DNA of 46,355 nucleotides from positions 1-46,355 of the forward strand of contig JAURLQ010000152.1 of the NCBI GenBank assembly GCA_030831125.1, in the 5' to 3' direction. This DNA is from Gammaproteobacteria bacterium (GTDB taxonomy: Bacteria; Pseudomonadota; Gammaproteobacteria; Pseudomonadales; Pseudohongiellaceae). The translations under genes were made by a program, and so were the position numbers. Below, in pieces: positions 18,919-28,936 of this stretch. The notes beneath the pieces are model-generated. The model saw nothing but the letters and a program-made list of their open reading frames with translations, made no database searches and was not told the DNA's origin. Every line of letters starts with the position of its first letter. The stretch's first letter is position 1.

Positions 18919-19950
18919 TCAGATGTAGTCTTTTATCAACACTTCGGCAATCTGAACTGAGTTCAGGGCCGCACCTTTTCGAAGATTGTCAGACACTACC
19001 CACATATTGATGCCGTTAGGGTGCGAGATGTCTTTTCTGATGCGACCCACCCAAACCTCGTCATGATCGGTACCTTCCGGAATCGGGGTTGGGTAACCTC
19101 CATTTACTTGCTTGTCCATAACCTTGACCCCGGGGGCCTTCATCAGCAGCGCCCTGACCTCTTCCACAGTGATTTTTTCGCGGGTTTCAATATGTACAGC
19201 TTCCGAATGTGAATAGAACACCGGCACGCGCACACAGGTCGGGTTGACCAGAATGTCGGGATCTTCCATGATTTTCTGTGTTTCCCAGACCATTTTCATC
19301 TCTTCCTTGGTATAGCCATTGTCCTGGAATACATCAATCTGCGGCAGTACATTGAAAGCAATCTGCTTGGGATAAACCTTGATTTCCGGCGCCAGTCCGT
19401 TCAGCAGTTTTGCTGTCTGCCCGGCCAGTTCATCAATCGCTTCCTTGCCGGTGCCCGATACCGACTGATAGGTCGCCACATTGATACGGGCAATTCCCAC
19501 CTTGTCGTGGATAGGCTTGAGGGCAACCAGCATCTGGATAGTGGAACAGTTGGGATTCGCAATGATGTTATGGTTGGTGTACTGCGCAATGGCATGCGGA
19601 TTCACTTCCGGCACAACCAATGGAATATCCTCCTCGTAGCGGAACTGGGATGTATTGTCGATGACAATACATCCTGCCTTTCCTGCCTTGGGCGCATATA
19701 CTGCAGACACGCTGGCACCTGGCGAGAACAACCCTATCTGCGCCTTGCTGAAATCAAAATCTGCAAGATTTTCAACAGTATACTGTTTATTCTTGAAAGA
19801 AATTGTCTCTCCGGCACTACGCTCACTGGCCAACAGGTACAAATTCCTTACGGGGAAATTGCGCTGCTCCAGTATGCTGATAATGGTTTTGCCGACCGCT
19901 CCGGTTGCGCCTACCACGGCGACATCATATTGCTTGGCACTGTTGCTCAT
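18919..19950 (-). CDS. asd: Aspartate-semialdehyde dehydrogenase
   Basis: A 343-residue NADP enzyme that reduces aspartyl phosphate to aspartate semialdehyde for lysine, threonine, methionine and diaminopimelate synthesis. The nucleotide-binding start VAVVGATGAVGKTI and the nucleophile Cys135 in NPNCSTIQ are present, as is the active-site region QSVSGTGKEAIDEL. In Pseudomonas-type genomes leuB lies between leuD and asd; here only 94 nt separate them, so leuB is absent from this spot. Confidence 0.97.
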   Translation of the reverse strand: MSNSAKQYDVAVVGATGAVGKTIISILEQRNFPVRNLYLLASERSAGETISFKNKQYTVENLADFDFSKAQIGLFSPGASVSAVYAPKAGKAGCIVIDNTSQFRYEEDIPLVVPEVNPHAIAQYTNHNIIANPNCSTIQMLVALKPIHDKVGIARINVATYQSVSGTGKEAIDELAGQTAKLLNGLAPEIKVYPKQIAFNVLPQIDVFQDNGYTKEEMKMVWETQKIMEDPDILVNPTCVRVPVFYSHSEAVHIETREKITVEEVRALLMKAPGVKVMDKQVNGGYPTPIPEGTDHDEVWVGRIRKDISHPNGINMWVVSDNLRKGAALNSVQIAEVLIKDYI

Positions 19951-20044
19951 TACTCATGCTCCGGGCACCCTTGCGCCCAACATAGTTGCGTGAAAATCCG
20001 GTTGGTTGCTGCCCGGACTGCAGTTGTACTTCCTGCCCGCAGAC

Positions 20045-20689
20045 TCAGTTCCCGGCAAACAGCCAGGGCGACTTCTCTTTCCAGCCAGCCTCAAAGCTGC
20101 TGATCTTCCGGGCATGCTGAAGGGTCAGGCCGATATCATCCAATCCATTGAGCAGAATATGCTTGCGGGAAGGCTCAACCTCGAAGCTGATGGTGCTGCC
20201 ATCAGGTTTTGTTATGGTCTGGCTTTGCAGGTCAACATCAAGTGTATAGCCGGGATTGGCCTCGGTTTCCCTGAAAAGCTCATCAACAGTTTTTTCATCT
20301 AAAACAATAAGTAAAATTCCATTCTTCACACAATTGTTGAAGAAAATATCTGCATAACTCGGCGCTATGACACAGCGGAATCCGTAATCATCCAGCGCCC
20401 ATGGTGCGTGTTCGCGACTCGACCCACAGCCAAAATTTTCCCTTGCCAACAGAATACTCACCCCCTTGTAGCGGGGCTGATTCATGACAAAGTCAGGATT
20501 CAGGGGACGCCCACTGCAATCCTGGTCAGGCTGCCCCTTGTCCAGATACCGGGCCTCGTCGAACAGGTTCTTGCCGAAACCGGTCCGCTTGATGGATTTG
20601 AGGAACTGCTTGGGGATTATGTAGTCAGTGTCGACATTGGCTCGGTCAAGCGGGAGAACAAGCCCTTTTTCACGTTCAAACTTTTTCAT
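20045..20689 (-). CDS. leuD: 3-isopropylmalate dehydratase, small subunit
   Basis: A 214-residue subunit that pairs with LeuC to isomerise 2-isopropylmalate to 3-isopropylmalate in leucine synthesis. Visible family motifs: [31 protein letters not shown]-like [15 protein letters not shown] and [10 protein letters not shown]. It follows leuC by 35 nt of AT-rich sequence. Confidence 0.97.
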   Translation of the reverse strand: MKKFEREKGLVLPLDRANVDTDYIIPKQFLKSIKRTGFGKNLFDEARYLDKGQPDQDCSGRPLNPDFVMNQPRYKGVSILLARENFGCGSSREHAPWALDDYGFRCVIAPSYADIFFNNCVKNGILLIVLDEKTVDELFRETEANPGYTLDVDLQSQTITKPDGSTISFEVEPSRKHILLNGLDDIGLTLQHARKISSFEAGWKEKSPWLFAGN

Positions 20690-20724
20690 GAGATCACTTT
20701 AGATAAATTCATTAAATATTTGAT

Positions 20725-22152
20725 TTAATTGAGTTCTACTTCACGCACATCAACAAAATGGCCGAATACTGCTGCCGCCGCCGCCATGGCCGGACTCACC
20801 AGATGGGTGCGACCACCAAAACCCTGACGCCCCTCAAAATTACGGTTTGAGGTGGAAGCACAATGCTCCCCTTCACCCAGTTGATCGGCGTTCATGGCAA
20901 GACACATGGAGCAACCAGGCTCCCGCCACTGCAGGCCGGCTTCAATGAACACCTTGTCCAGCCCTTCCCTTTCAGCCTGCGCCTTGACTACACCGGATCC
21001 CGGCACAACCAGCGCTTCCCTGATATTGGCTGCCACCTTGCGGCCCTTGACCACTGCTGCTGCGGCGCGCAGGTCTTCAATTCTTGAGTTTGTGCAGGAA
21101 CCAATGAATACCCGGTCAAGCCGGATATCCTGTATCCGGGTGCCAGCCTTCAGCCCCATGTATTTGAGCGCCTGCTGATAGTTGGTTCTTCTGGCTTCGC
21201 TGGGGGCATCTGCCGGATCGGGTATGCTTCCGGTAACAGGTGCCACCATCTCCGGGGAGGTTCCCCAGCTGACCTGGGGTACTATCTCACTGCCATCCAG
21301 TTCAACCACAGCATCAAATTCCGCATCTGCATCACTTACAAGATCACGCCATGCTGTAGCGGCCAGCTCCCAGGCTTCGCCTTTGGGGGCAAAGGGGCGG
21401 CCTTTCACATAATCAATGGTCTTTTCATCAACAGCCACCAGACCGGCACGGGCGCCAGCTTCTATCGCCATGTTGCATACTGTCATGCGCCCTTCCAGTG
21501 AAAGGCTACGGATCACGTCACCACCGAATTCAATCGTATAACCAGTACCTCCAGCGGTGCCTATCTTGCCAATAATGGCCAGCACCACATCCTTGGCGGT
21601 TACGCCAGGTTTGAGCTCGCCATTCACCTTTACCAGCATGTTTTTGGCCTTGCGCTGTATCAGACACTGCGTGGCAAGCACGTGCTCAACTTCGGAAGTC
21701 CCGATACCATGCGCCAATGACCCGAGGGCGCCGTGGGTGGATGTGTGGGAGTCGCCACAAACTATGGTCATCCCTGGCAGGGTTCGACCCTGTTCCGGCC
21801 CGATTACATGAACAATGCCATGTCGCGGGTCATCAATCTCGAACTCCTCGATATCGTATTCCTTGCAATTGGCATCAAGAAACTTCACCTGGATTTTTGA
21901 TACCGGATCCACAATTCCTTCCACGCCCCGGGAGCGTTCATCTGTAGTGGTTGGAACGTTATGGTCCGGCGTGGCCATATTTGCCTGCGACCGCCAGGGC
22001 TTGCGACCGGCAAGGCGAAGCCCTTCAAATGCCTGGGGTGAAGTGACCTCATGCAGATAGTGCAAATCGATATAGATCAGGGAAGTGCCGTTATCAAGGT
22101 CAGTCACCAGATGGGATTCCCACAATTTGTCGTAAAGCGTCTTTCCAGCCAT
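20725..22152 (-). CDS. leuC: 3-isopropylmalate dehydratase, large subunit
   Basis: A 475-residue aconitase-family subunit. It carries the [4Fe-4S] cysteines in [15 protein letters not shown] and [10 protein letters not shown], and [14 protein letters not shown] in the substrate region. With LeuD it catalyses the second step of the leucine-specific pathway. The ATG at 22152 is 50 nt after the aroC stop, across an unusually AT-rich spacer that could hold a promoter. Confidence 0.98.
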   Translation of the reverse strand: MAGKTLYDKLWESHLVTDLDNGTSLIYIDLHYLHEVTSPQAFEGLRLAGRKPWRSQANMATPDHNVPTTTDERSRGVEGIVDPVSKIQVKFLDANCKEYDIEEFEIDDPRHGIVHVIGPEQGRTLPGMTIVCGDSHTSTHGALGSLAHGIGTSEVEHVLATQCLIQRKAKNMLVKVNGELKPGVTAKDVVLAIIGKIGTAGGTGYTIEFGGDVIRSLSLEGRMTVCNMAIEAGARAGLVAVDEKTIDYVKGRPFAPKGEAWELAATAWRDLVSDADAEFDAVVELDGSEIVPQVSWGTSPEMVAPVTGSIPDPADAPSEARRTNYQQALKYMGLKAGTRIQDIRLDRVFIGSCTNSRIEDLRAAAAVVKGRKVAANIREALVVPGSGVVKAQAEREGLDKVFIEAGLQWREPGCSMCLAMNADQLGEGEHCASTSNRNFEGRQGFGGRTHLVSPAMAAAAAVFGHFVDVREVELN

Positions 22153-22202
22153 GATAATCTCTTAAATATCAGATAATTAAAAATTAAACTTAATTTAAAA
22201 AC
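22153..22202 (-). promoter_or_regulatory. AT-rich spacer between aroC and leuC
   Basis: This 50-nt stretch is nearly all A and T (for example TTAAAAATTAAACTTAATTT), in sharp contrast to the genes around it. It may contain the leuCD promoter or a regulator site, but several overlapping -10-like hexamers are possible and no -35 stands out, so no single promoter can be named. Confidence 0.3.
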
Positions 22203-23300
22203 TTAATTATTCTTGCAGATGTCAGGTGTATCGCATCTGACATCGGCATTCTGGGCCCTGTGTCGCAGGAAATGGTCCATGAGGGTCAATGCCATCATGG
22301 CTTCCGCAATCGGAGCGGCCCGTATCCCGACACAGGGATCATGCCTGCCCGTGGTTATCACTTCGGCAGGATTTCCAAATATATCAATAGTTTGCCCTGG
22401 AATTCTGATGCTGGATGTAGGTTTCAGTGCAAGGTGGGCTATGATGTCCTGCCCGGTACTGATCCCGCCCAGAATGCCGCCTGCATTGTTGCCAACAAAG
22501 CCTTCCGGCGTCATCTCGTCCCTGTGCTCCGTGCCTTTTTGCGCCACCGAAGCAAAGCCGGCTCCTATTTCCACCCCTTTGACAGCATTGATACTCATCA
22601 GGCCATGTGCCAGTTCGGCATCAAGCCGGTCGAATACCGGTTCACCCAGGCCCACGGGCACATTCGAGGCAACCACTGTGATCCTGGCGCCGACCGAATT
22701 GCCTTCCTTGTTCAGGGCAGTCATGTAGGCTTCCAGTTCAGGCACTCTTGCAGGGTCTGGACAGAAGAAGGCATTGTTCGGTACTTCATTCCAGTCCACC
22801 AGATCCATGACGATCGGGCCAAGCTGCGACAAATACCCCCTTATCTGCACACCACAGGTCTGTTGCAGGTATTTTTTGGCAATTGCCCCTGCAGCAACCC
22901 GCATTGCAGTTTCCCTTGCCGAGGAGCGTCCTCCGCCCCGGTAGTCCCTGATGCCGTATTTATGGGTATAGGTGTAATCGGCATGAGCCGGCCGGAACAG
23001 ATCCTTGATCTTGCCGTAGTCCTTGCTTTTCTGATCTGTGTTCTCGATCAGCAAACCAATGGGAGTGCCGGTAGTCCTGCCTTCAAAAACCCCGGACAGT
23101 ATCCTGACCTGATCGGCTTCCTGTCGCTGGGTGGTAAAGCGGCTCTGGCCCGGTTTGCGACGATCCAGATCAATCTGGAGGTCTGCTTCGGACAATTCCA
23201 TGCCCGGAGGGCAGCCATCCACAATGCAGCCCAGAGCAGGCCCGTGGCTTTCGCCAAAGCTTGTAACGGTGAACAACTTCCCGAAGGTATTACCCGACAT
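22203..23300 (-). CDS. aroC: Chorismate synthase
   Basis: From the ATG at 23300 ([20 protein letters not shown]) the protein has 365 residues, the usual length; an in-frame ATG at 23357 would add 19 residues that lack family similarity. The enzyme converts EPSP to chorismate using reduced FMN. Conserved parts: [28 protein letters not shown] and the C-terminal [18 protein letters not shown]. It is the first gene of the minus-strand run continuing into leuC and is divergent from the LysR gene. Confidence 0.97.
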   Translation of the reverse strand: MSGNTFGKLFTVTSFGESHGPALGCIVDGCPPGMELSEADLQIDLDRRKPGQSRFTTQRQEADQVRILSGVFEGRTTGTPIGLLIENTDQKSKDYGKIKDLFRPAHADYTYTHKYGIRDYRGGGRSSARETAMRVAAGAIAKKYLQQTCGVQIRGYLSQLGPIVMDLVDWNEVPNNAFFCPDPARVPELEAYMTALNKEGNSVGARITVVASNVPVGLGEPVFDRLDAELAHGLMSINAVKGVEIGAGFASVAQKGTEHRDEMTPEGFVGNNAGGILGGISTGQDIIAHLALKPTSSIRIPGQTIDIFGNPAEVITTGRHDPCVGIRAAPIAEAMMALTLMDHFLRHRAQNADVRCDTPDICKNN

Positions 23301-23372
23301 CCTGAGAGGTCCTGAACCAAACGCGGCATTATAGCGATGATGCCCTGTTGCCGCCATGAACTTTATGCTGAA

Positions 23373-23391
23373 ACCACTGACAAACCAGTGG
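23373..23391. promoter_or_regulatory. Inverted repeat between aroC and lysR-type gene
   Basis: ACCACTGACAAACCAGTGG contains CCACTG and CAGTGG separated by six bases. It lies in the 219-nt divergent region between aroC and the LysR-type gene. It could be an operator or simply chance; it lacks the T-N11-A form expected of a classic LysR box. Confidence 0.25.
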
Positions 23392-23434
23392 CTTGCAAGC
23401 CCTTCACATAACGATTTTCTGTACGGGGCCTATC

Positions 23435-23462
23435 TTGACAGCAACGATCAAATAAAACTAAT
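23435..23462 (+). promoter_or_regulatory. Candidate sigma70 promoter of the LysR-type gene
   Basis: A perfect -35 TTGACA (23435-23440) is followed after 16 bases by ACTAAT (23457-23462; four of six -10 matches). The transcription start would be about 50 nt before the ATG at 23520. Confidence 0.4.
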
Positions 23463-23519
23463 TCATATTTTTTATATTTGCTATTACCATTGGTTATCCA
23501 GCACTCCGCAGGGATCATC

Positions 23520-24407
23520 ATGGATACCCAAAGCCTCAAGGCATTTGTCACTGTTGCCGATCTCAATTCCTTTTCCCATGCGGCTGAAAAGCTGCATCTG
23601 ACCCAGCCTGCAATCACCAAACGCATCCAGAGCCTGGAAAGTCACCTTGATACCCGCTTGTTCGACCGCCTGGGGCGACGGCTCTTCCTGACAGAAGCAG
23701 GTCAATGTCTGCTGCCCAATGCCCGCAGGATCCTGCAGCTGATGGAAAGCAGCCGTCAGGCACTGGACGATCTGGCAGGCCCCGTGCGAGGCAAACTCAA
23801 GCTGGTAACCAGCCACCATATCGGCCTGCATCGCCTGCCAATAGTGCTGAAGGACTTCAAAAAGCAGTATCCACAGGTCAATGTGAGTATCACGTACATG
23901 AATTCACGGGAAACCCACGAGGCCATCCTTGCAGGCGAAGCAGATCTGGGGGTTACAACCCGGGAAATCATTCCGGACGACAGCCTTACCTTGCATGAAA
24001 TCTGGCATGACAGGCTGCTGTTTGTGACAGCCAGGGAGCACCCATTGGCAAGCAAGCACGCAATCGGACTGGAAGAGCTGTGCAACTACCCTGCTCTGCT
24101 ACCCGATGAAAGATTTTTCACAGGCCGGATAGTCAGGGAGTTTTTCAGGGAAGCCGGGCTGGGGCTCAAACTGGAAGAGGGACTCAGTACCGACTACATG
24201 GAAACACTACGGGTACTGGTAGCCATAGGCGGCACCTGGACAGTACTGCCGCATACCATGGTCAACTCTCCCGAATTGGGCGTACTGGACCTGAAGGAAA
24301 ATCCATTGACCCGTTCCCTGATCTGCATGCATCACAGGGACCTGACACTGAACAGTGCATCAAGGGCTTTTCTGGAAATTCTGCAACAGCACAGGGACCT
24401 GCAATAG
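23520..24407 (+). CDS. LysR-family transcriptional regulator
   Basis: A 295-residue regulator starting at MDTQSLKAFVTVADLNSFSHAAEKLHLTQ, the standard LysR helix-turn-helix start (an upstream in-frame start at 23478 adds non-family residues). The recognition helix is in QPAITKRIQSLE, and the effector-binding domain spans about 90-290. In Pseudomonas a LysR gene sits divergently upstream of leuC; here aroC lies between, so control of aroC-leuC-leuD is possible but unproven. The ligand is unknown. Confidence 0.93.
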   Translation: MDTQSLKAFVTVADLNSFSHAAEKLHLTQPAITKRIQSLESHLDTRLFDRLGRRLFLTEAGQCLLPNARRILQLMESSRQALDDLAGPVRGKLKLVTSHHIGLHRLPIVLKDFKKQYPQVNVSITYMNSRETHEAILAGEADLGVTTREIIPDDSLTLHEIWHDRLLFVTAREHPLASKHAIGLEELCNYPALLPDERFFTGRIVREFFREAGLGLKLEEGLSTDYMETLRVLVAIGGTWTVLPHTMVNSPELGVLDLKENPLTRSLICMHHRDLTLNSASRAFLEILQQHRDLQ

Positions 24408-24413
24408 TCTGAT

Positions 24414-25298
24414 TCAAAGATCGGCTGCGCTGATAGCGCAAACACCGGATCCACCCTGCTCGAAATCCAGCCAGATCAGGGGCAACTCTATGCAGGCATT
24501 GGCAAGCGCTTCATCACTGTTCCCCACTTCCAGCACAAGCCAACCTGTATCTTCCAGATAGCGTCGACACTGCTTCAGTATACGTAGTGGTATATCCAGT
24601 CCATCGTGTCCCGTGAGCAGGCCAAGCGCCGGCTCACGGAAAAATTCCTCAGGAAGGCTTTCATATTCCGTTTCACCGACATAAGGCGGATTGGTTACAA
24701 CCAGATCAAAGCGGCCGTTGATTTCTTCGAACAGATCCGATCTGACTGCAGCAACCCTGTCTCCCAATCCGTATCGCTCAATATTGCGCCGGGCAATTTC
24801 CAGTGCATCTTCGGAAATATCCGAGAGCACTACCTGCGAATCAGGAAAAGCCATCGCACAGGCTATGCCGATACAACCACTGCCAGTACACAGGTCCAAA
24901 ATTCTTTTCGGCGCCTCTTTGATCATGGGCTGGAATTCGTTTGCGATGAGCTCAGCAATCGGAGAGCGTGGGACCAGAACATGCTCATTGACATGAAAAG
25001 CCAAACCACAAAACCATGCTTCACCCAACAGATAGGCCAGGGGTTTTCTGGTGGTAATGCGCGCCTGGACTATTGCGTTTGCCTCTTCAAGACAGGATTG
25101 TGGTACGGGTAGTTCTGCACCGATTTCTGTTGCGCCATGTCTTTTCAAAAGGGTTTCCAGCAACCAGCAGGCCTCGTCCCAGGCATTGTCGGTACCGTGC
25201 CCGAAATGCAGGCAGGCCATCTCGAATCTGGCAGTGATCTGCTTTATAAACTGCTGCGTATTGATGCCGTGTTGCGGCGCCATTTGCTGCTTGTCCAT
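24414..25298 (-). CDS. prmB: Ribosomal protein L3 glutamine N5-methyltransferase
   Basis: A 294-residue SAM-dependent methyltransferase that modifies a glutamine of ribosomal protein uL3. The SAM-binding motif DLCTGSGCIGIA is at 135-146 and the catalytic NPPY at 203-206. The text after it (VGETEYESLPEEF then EPALGLLTGHDGLD) distinguishes PrmB from PrmC and HemK. It is convergent with the LysR gene (6 nt between stops) and divergent from folE. Confidence 0.93.
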   Translation of the reverse strand: MDKQQMAPQHGINTQQFIKQITARFEMACLHFGHGTDNAWDEACWLLETLLKRHGATEIGAELPVPQSCLEEANAIVQARITTRKPLAYLLGEAWFCGLAFHVNEHVLVPRSPIAELIANEFQPMIKEAPKRILDLCTGSGCIGIACAMAFPDSQVVLSDISEDALEIARRNIERYGLGDRVAAVRSDLFEEINGRFDLVVTNPPYVGETEYESLPEEFFREPALGLLTGHDGLDIPLRILKQCRRYLEDTGWLVLEVGNSDEALANACIELPLIWLDFEQGGSGVCAISAADL

Positions 25299-25352
25299 GA
25301 CTGTCTATTCGCGTAGGGTGCGCAGTTTACCCGTTATCCGGAAGTCTGCCCA

Positions 25353-25892
25353 ATGAAAGAAGCATATGAAAATATCATCTCGGCAATCGGAGAAGATCTC
25401 ACTCGTCCGGGGCTCGCAGGTACACCCGAGCGAGCCGCCAAGGCAATGGAATTCCTGACGCGTGGCTATAGGCAGGACATTGATGAAATCATCAATGGCG
25501 CACTGTTCCCGACCACTTCAAACGAAATGGTAATCGTGAAAAGCATCGAACTCTACTCACTCTGCGAGCATCATCTGCTGCCTTTCATTGGCAAATGCCA
25601 TGTTGCCTATCTGCCAACAGAATTTGTGATAGGGCTCTCCAAGGTTGCACGTATCGTGGACATGTTCGCAAGACGCCTGCAGATACAGGAACATCTGACA
25701 CAACAGATTGCAGAAGCCATCATGGAGAAGACTCATGCTCGTGGGGTTGGAGTAATCATAGAATCTCAGCATATGTGCATGATGATGCGGGGTGTGGAAA
25801 AACAGAACTCGATCATGACCACCTCCTGCATGCTTGGAGCATTCCGCGACAAGCCGACAACCAGAAGCGAATTCCTTTCTTTGATTGCCTGA
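25353..25892 (+). CDS. folE: GTP cyclohydrolase I
   Basis: A 179-residue enzyme converting GTP to 7,8-dihydroneopterin triphosphate, the first step to folate. The zinc ligands are present at Cys71, His74 (LCEHHLLPF) and Cys142 (QHMCMMMRG). [17 protein letters not shown] and the substrate-binding VEKQNS are intact. The protein is slightly shorter than E. coli FolE because the N-terminal helix is reduced, as is common. Confidence 0.97.
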   Translation: MKEAYENIISAIGEDLTRPGLAGTPERAAKAMEFLTRGYRQDIDEIINGALFPTTSNEMVIVKSIELYSLCEHHLLPFIGKCHVAYLPTEFVIGLSKVARIVDMFARRLQIQEHLTQQIAEAIMEKTHARGVGVIIESQHMCMMMRGVEKQNSIMTTSCMLGAFRDKPTTRSEFLSLIA

Positions 25893-25935
25893 GCATCTGC
25901 CGGCAATCATTAGTCGAAATAACTAGTCGAAAACA

Positions 25936-26787
25936 TTAGTTGAGAAATTGCCTGACCAGAGCGGCCACTTCCTCAACCTGACCATCCAGATGCTGATGGT
26001 GATGCCCCGGCAGTGTTTCATGCCTCAGATCCCTGAACCATACCAGCCTGTGAGAAGGGTCCTGTTTCAGTGCTTCCCAATATTGCGGAGAACTCACAAT
26101 CAGCACAGGACAGGCTATGCAACGAAGAAACTGTTCAATGTGGGTTTCGCTCAGGCTCAATCGGTTGGGAAGTTTGAGTCTGGGATCGGTATGCCAGTAC
26201 CAGCCCTGTGCATCGTTGCTCAGGCTTCTGTTGGCCAGCAAATCTGCAGCTTCCATGCTCAAGCCCACCCGCGCTCGCGCCTGAACCGCTTTTTCCCTGC
26301 TGCTGTAGTATCGCCGCTTCATCAAAGGCAAGCCCTGATAACCTTCTATTGATCTGCGCATTTGACCGGGTGCATCAGCCGGGGCTGTAGACAGTGGCCC
26401 AAAACAGTCGAGCAGCACCAGCTTGTTTACACACTCGGGAAACACAGCTGCAAACAGACATGCCACCGCACCGCCCATGGAATGCCCAAGGATATTTACC
26501 GGACTGCCAACGGCAAGACCCTCCAAGAGCCACAGGATATCGTCCATATATCGCCAGATTTCATAATTGCCGGACGGATGCCGGTGTGATGAAAGGCCAT
26601 GACCCTGGAAGTCCGGCGCAATTACCCTGTGCCCAGCCAGCAAGGGAGCAAGGCGATCAAAACTTGCGGCATTGTCACGCCAGCCATGGAATGCCAGCAA
26701 AGGAGTCGAGTCTTCCGACCCGTGGATTTTCAACGCCAGCCCCTGATCCCCACACTGCAGGCATGTTTCGGCTACCTTGGCATGCAT
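25936..26787 (-). CDS. Alpha/beta-fold hydrolase
   Basis: A 283-residue cytoplasmic hydrolase without signal peptide. Oxyanion motif AFHGWRDNAASFDRLAPLL, then APDFQGHGLS, nucleophile elbow GHSMGG with Ser103, and a C-terminal His in PGHHHQHLD. The helical cap (about 130-210) is rich in Arg and Lys. The substrate is unknown; nearest recognisable relatives are the serine-hydrolase-like/MEST group. It is convergent with folE and 15 nt downstream of sixA on the same strand. Confidence 0.82.
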   Translation of the reverse strand: MHAKVAETCLQCGDQGLALKIHGSEDSTPLLAFHGWRDNAASFDRLAPLLAGHRVIAPDFQGHGLSSHRHPSGNYEIWRYMDDILWLLEGLAVGSPVNILGHSMGGAVACLFAAVFPECVNKLVLLDCFGPLSTAPADAPGQMRRSIEGYQGLPLMKRRYYSSREKAVQARARVGLSMEAADLLANRSLSNDAQGWYWHTDPRLKLPNRLSLSETHIEQFLRCIACPVLIVSSPQYWEALKQDPSHRLVWFRDLRHETLPGHHHQHLDGQVEEVAALVRQFLN

Positions 26788-26802
26788 GGTCCAGTGTTCC
26801 TG

Positions 26803-27264
26803 TCAGGGTTTGAGCATGAACTGCAGGGTGCCTGTGCCCGGCCCGACTATAGTGGATTCAATAGATACTAGTTCACTGGTGCCCAGTATATGCCGTTCGC
26901 ACAGATCGCCTTCAGTAAGCAGGGCAAACAATTCTGAAACCAGCGGATTATGGCTGACCAGCAATACATGGCTGTCTTCCATGCCCTGCAAAACTGTCAA
27001 CACTTCATGTGCCCTGTGCTCAGGGGTCAAAAATTCCGAGATTTCCTGTTTGATTCCTGGCTGTACGATTTCCAGAAAATGTGCTGCTGTCTGACGGGCT
27101 CGCGTAAAGGGGCTCACAAACACACGATCAAGGGTAATCTTCCTGTCAGCAAACTGATGCCCAACATTTTCAACTTCCTGCTGGCCCCTGCTGGTCAGTT
27201 TTCTTGTGGAATCGCCAAACGAGCGGGCTTCAGCCTCACCATGCCTGAGAATATGGATATACAT
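26803..27264 (-). CDS. sixA: Phosphohistidine phosphatase SixA
   Basis: A 153-residue histidine phosphatase-superfamily protein beginning MYIHILRHGEAEARSF, with catalytic His8 in the RHG motif, SPFTRARQTA and the second histidine in LLVSHNPLVSEL. SixA removes phosphate from phosphohistidines of signalling and PTS proteins such as NPr. The gpsA-DUF4389-sixA order is shared with other gammaproteobacteria. Confidence 0.92.
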   Translation of the reverse strand: MYIHILRHGEAEARSFGDSTRKLTSRGQQEVENVGHQFADRKITLDRVFVSPFTRARQTAAHFLEIVQPGIKQEISEFLTPEHRAHEVLTVLQGMEDSHVLLVSHNPLVSELFALLTEGDLCERHILGTSELVSIESTIVGPGTGTLQFMLKP

Positions 27265-27267
27265 GGT

Positions 27268-27684
27268 TCAGGATAGCCCTGGGGGCTGGTTACCCTGGTC
27301 AGAATCGGATGAATTGTCTTCTGCGGGCTCATTGAGGACGGGATAGTCCTGCTCCTGATTCTGTTCGGACGCATTATCCGGCTCTTCAGTTGCATGAGAC
27401 TGCTCTTCGGTACCGGGAAAAGGGGCAAAAGGCCATGGCTTTTCTTCCGTGGCATAGACAAGAAAATTCAGCAGTTCAAAGAAATATGCCGCAAACAAAC
27501 GACCTGCATCCTGCAGTTTGTCGTTGATCCGGGAAGTGATAAGCACAATGGCTGTCTGGACGAAAACGATGACGCACAGCACCAGCAGCACAACCCATAC
27601 AGCAAGCGCAAAAGCGGCCATGTACAGAATTCTTGTCCACTGATTCGCAGACAACAGGTTGGTCTTGATTTTTTCCTGATCCAT
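27268..27684 (-). CDS. DUF4389 membrane protein
   Basis: A 138-residue protein: a conserved hydrophobic part (about 18-55, WTRILYMAAFALAVWVVLLV and following residues) with one long or two short membrane helices, the family text INDKLQDAGRLFAAYFFELLNFL, and an acidic Glu/Asp/Asn-rich tail from about residue 90. Function unknown. It ends 3 nt before the sixA start, so the two are coupled. Confidence 0.85.
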   Translation of the reverse strand: MDQEKIKTNLLSANQWTRILYMAAFALAVWVVLLVLCVIVFVQTAIVLITSRINDKLQDAGRLFAAYFFELLNFLVYATEEKPWPFAPFPGTEEQSHATEEPDNASEQNQEQDYPVLNEPAEDNSSDSDQGNQPPGLS

Positions 27685-27726
27685 AGATATTTACCAGTCG
27701 AACTGTCGTGAACAGGTTCAGGTTAT

Positions 27727-28761
27727 TCAGTGCTGAAGCAGTTTGGCCCGACCCACTTCAAACTCGACATCCAGTTCGGTCTCGGAAAGCATCAGCGAAT
27801 TGATTATATGATCAATTCCGGCCTTGTTATAAATAATCTCGTACAAACTGCTGCACAATGGCATATGCACACCAAGTTCATCCGCCTTTTCCTTGACCAG
27901 ACGCACTGTGTTGACACCTTCCGCCACCTGCCCGAGTTCATTGATGATCATGTCCAGATCCTTGCCTTCTCCGAGGGCCTTGCCCACACGGAAGTTACGG
28001 CTCAACGGAGATGAACAGGTCACAATCAGGTCTCCCACGCCGGACAAACCCAGAAATGTCATCGGATCAGCGCCAAGACAAACCCCGAAACGGGCCATTT
28101 CAGTGAGACTTCGGGTAATCAGCATGGAAATGGTGTTTTGTCCCATCCCGATGGCATCAGCAAGCCCTGCCAGAATGGCATAGATGTTTTTCAGGGAACC
28201 ACCAAGCTCCACACCCAGCATGTCGTCATTGGCATAAACCCTGAAAGTGTCAGAGCGCAGGGCTTCCTGCACTTCTCGCCTGACTTCCGGATCATGACTT
28301 GCAATCACCGTACCTGTAGGACTGTTTTCTGCAATTTCCCTTGCAAGGTTGGGGCCGCTGAGAACAGCTATCCTGCCATCATCAACTTCTTCAGCCAGTA
28401 TTTGACTCATCAGTTTGAATGTACCGGGCTCTATGCCTTTGGTTGCAGTGATCAGAATGATATGGGGGTGCAGATAGGGCTTCATCTGTTGTACGACTGA
28501 TCTGAAACTTGCGCTCGGGACAGCTACAAAAATCATGTCAACGTCTTCAACTGCGAGCTTGAGATCGCTGGTGGCACTGACCTGCTCATGCATTTTGAAA
28601 CCAGGCAGATAAATGGCATTCTGTCGAGTGGTATTCAGGCTGTCGACCTGTTCTGAATCTCGCATCCACAGGCGCGTGAGATGACCGTTCTGGGCAAACA
28701 TATTGGCCATTACGGTACCGAAGCTGCCGCCACCGATAACCGCAACATTCTTGACTGACAT
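27727..28761 (-). CDS. gpsA: Glycerol-3-phosphate dehydrogenase [NAD(P)+]
   Basis: A 344-residue enzyme that reduces dihydroxyacetone phosphate to sn-glycerol 3-phosphate for phospholipid synthesis. NAD-binding VAVIGGGSFGTVMANMFAQ starts the protein, FVAVPSASFRSVV and SGPNLAREIAE follow, and the catalytic lysine is in ELGGSLKNIYAI. First gene of the gpsA-DUF4389-sixA-hydrolase minus-strand run. Confidence 0.97.
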   Translation of the reverse strand: MSVKNVAVIGGGSFGTVMANMFAQNGHLTRLWMRDSEQVDSLNTTRQNAIYLPGFKMHEQVSATSDLKLAVEDVDMIFVAVPSASFRSVVQQMKPYLHPHIILITATKGIEPGTFKLMSQILAEEVDDGRIAVLSGPNLAREIAENSPTGTVIASHDPEVRREVQEALRSDTFRVYANDDMLGVELGGSLKNIYAILAGLADAIGMGQNTISMLITRSLTEMARFGVCLGADPMTFLGLSGVGDLIVTCSSPLSRNFRVGKALGEGKDLDMIINELGQVAEGVNTVRLVKEKADELGVHMPLCSSLYEIIYNKAGIDHIINSLMLSETELDVEFEVGRAKLLQH

Positions 28762-28874
28762 GGTTTGGATAATTCCTGGCTCTGGACCGGTACATTACGT
28801 ACTGGTAACAGGGCCGCGAAGATAGCAGTTAAGCCTGTTCAACTCCAGTAACAGGGTATGTCGGCGACGTCGTA

Positions 28875-28902
28875 TTGGACTGGCAGCTGCTTAATTTATA
28901 GA
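28875..28902 (+). promoter_or_regulatory. Candidate cysE promoter
   Basis: TTGGAC (28875-28880) and TATAGA (28897-28902) are separated by 16 bases, each with four matches to the sigma70 consensus, about 35 nt upstream of the cysE ATG at 28937. Confidence 0.35.
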
Positions 28903-28936
28903 ATCGCCGACCTTCCATCAGAGACAGGGACCTCGC

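Noticed and set aside
22260-23315. 351-codon open frame on the plus strand
   Set aside because: It lies opposite aroC, which is full length with all family motifs; the product resembles no family and has no start signal.
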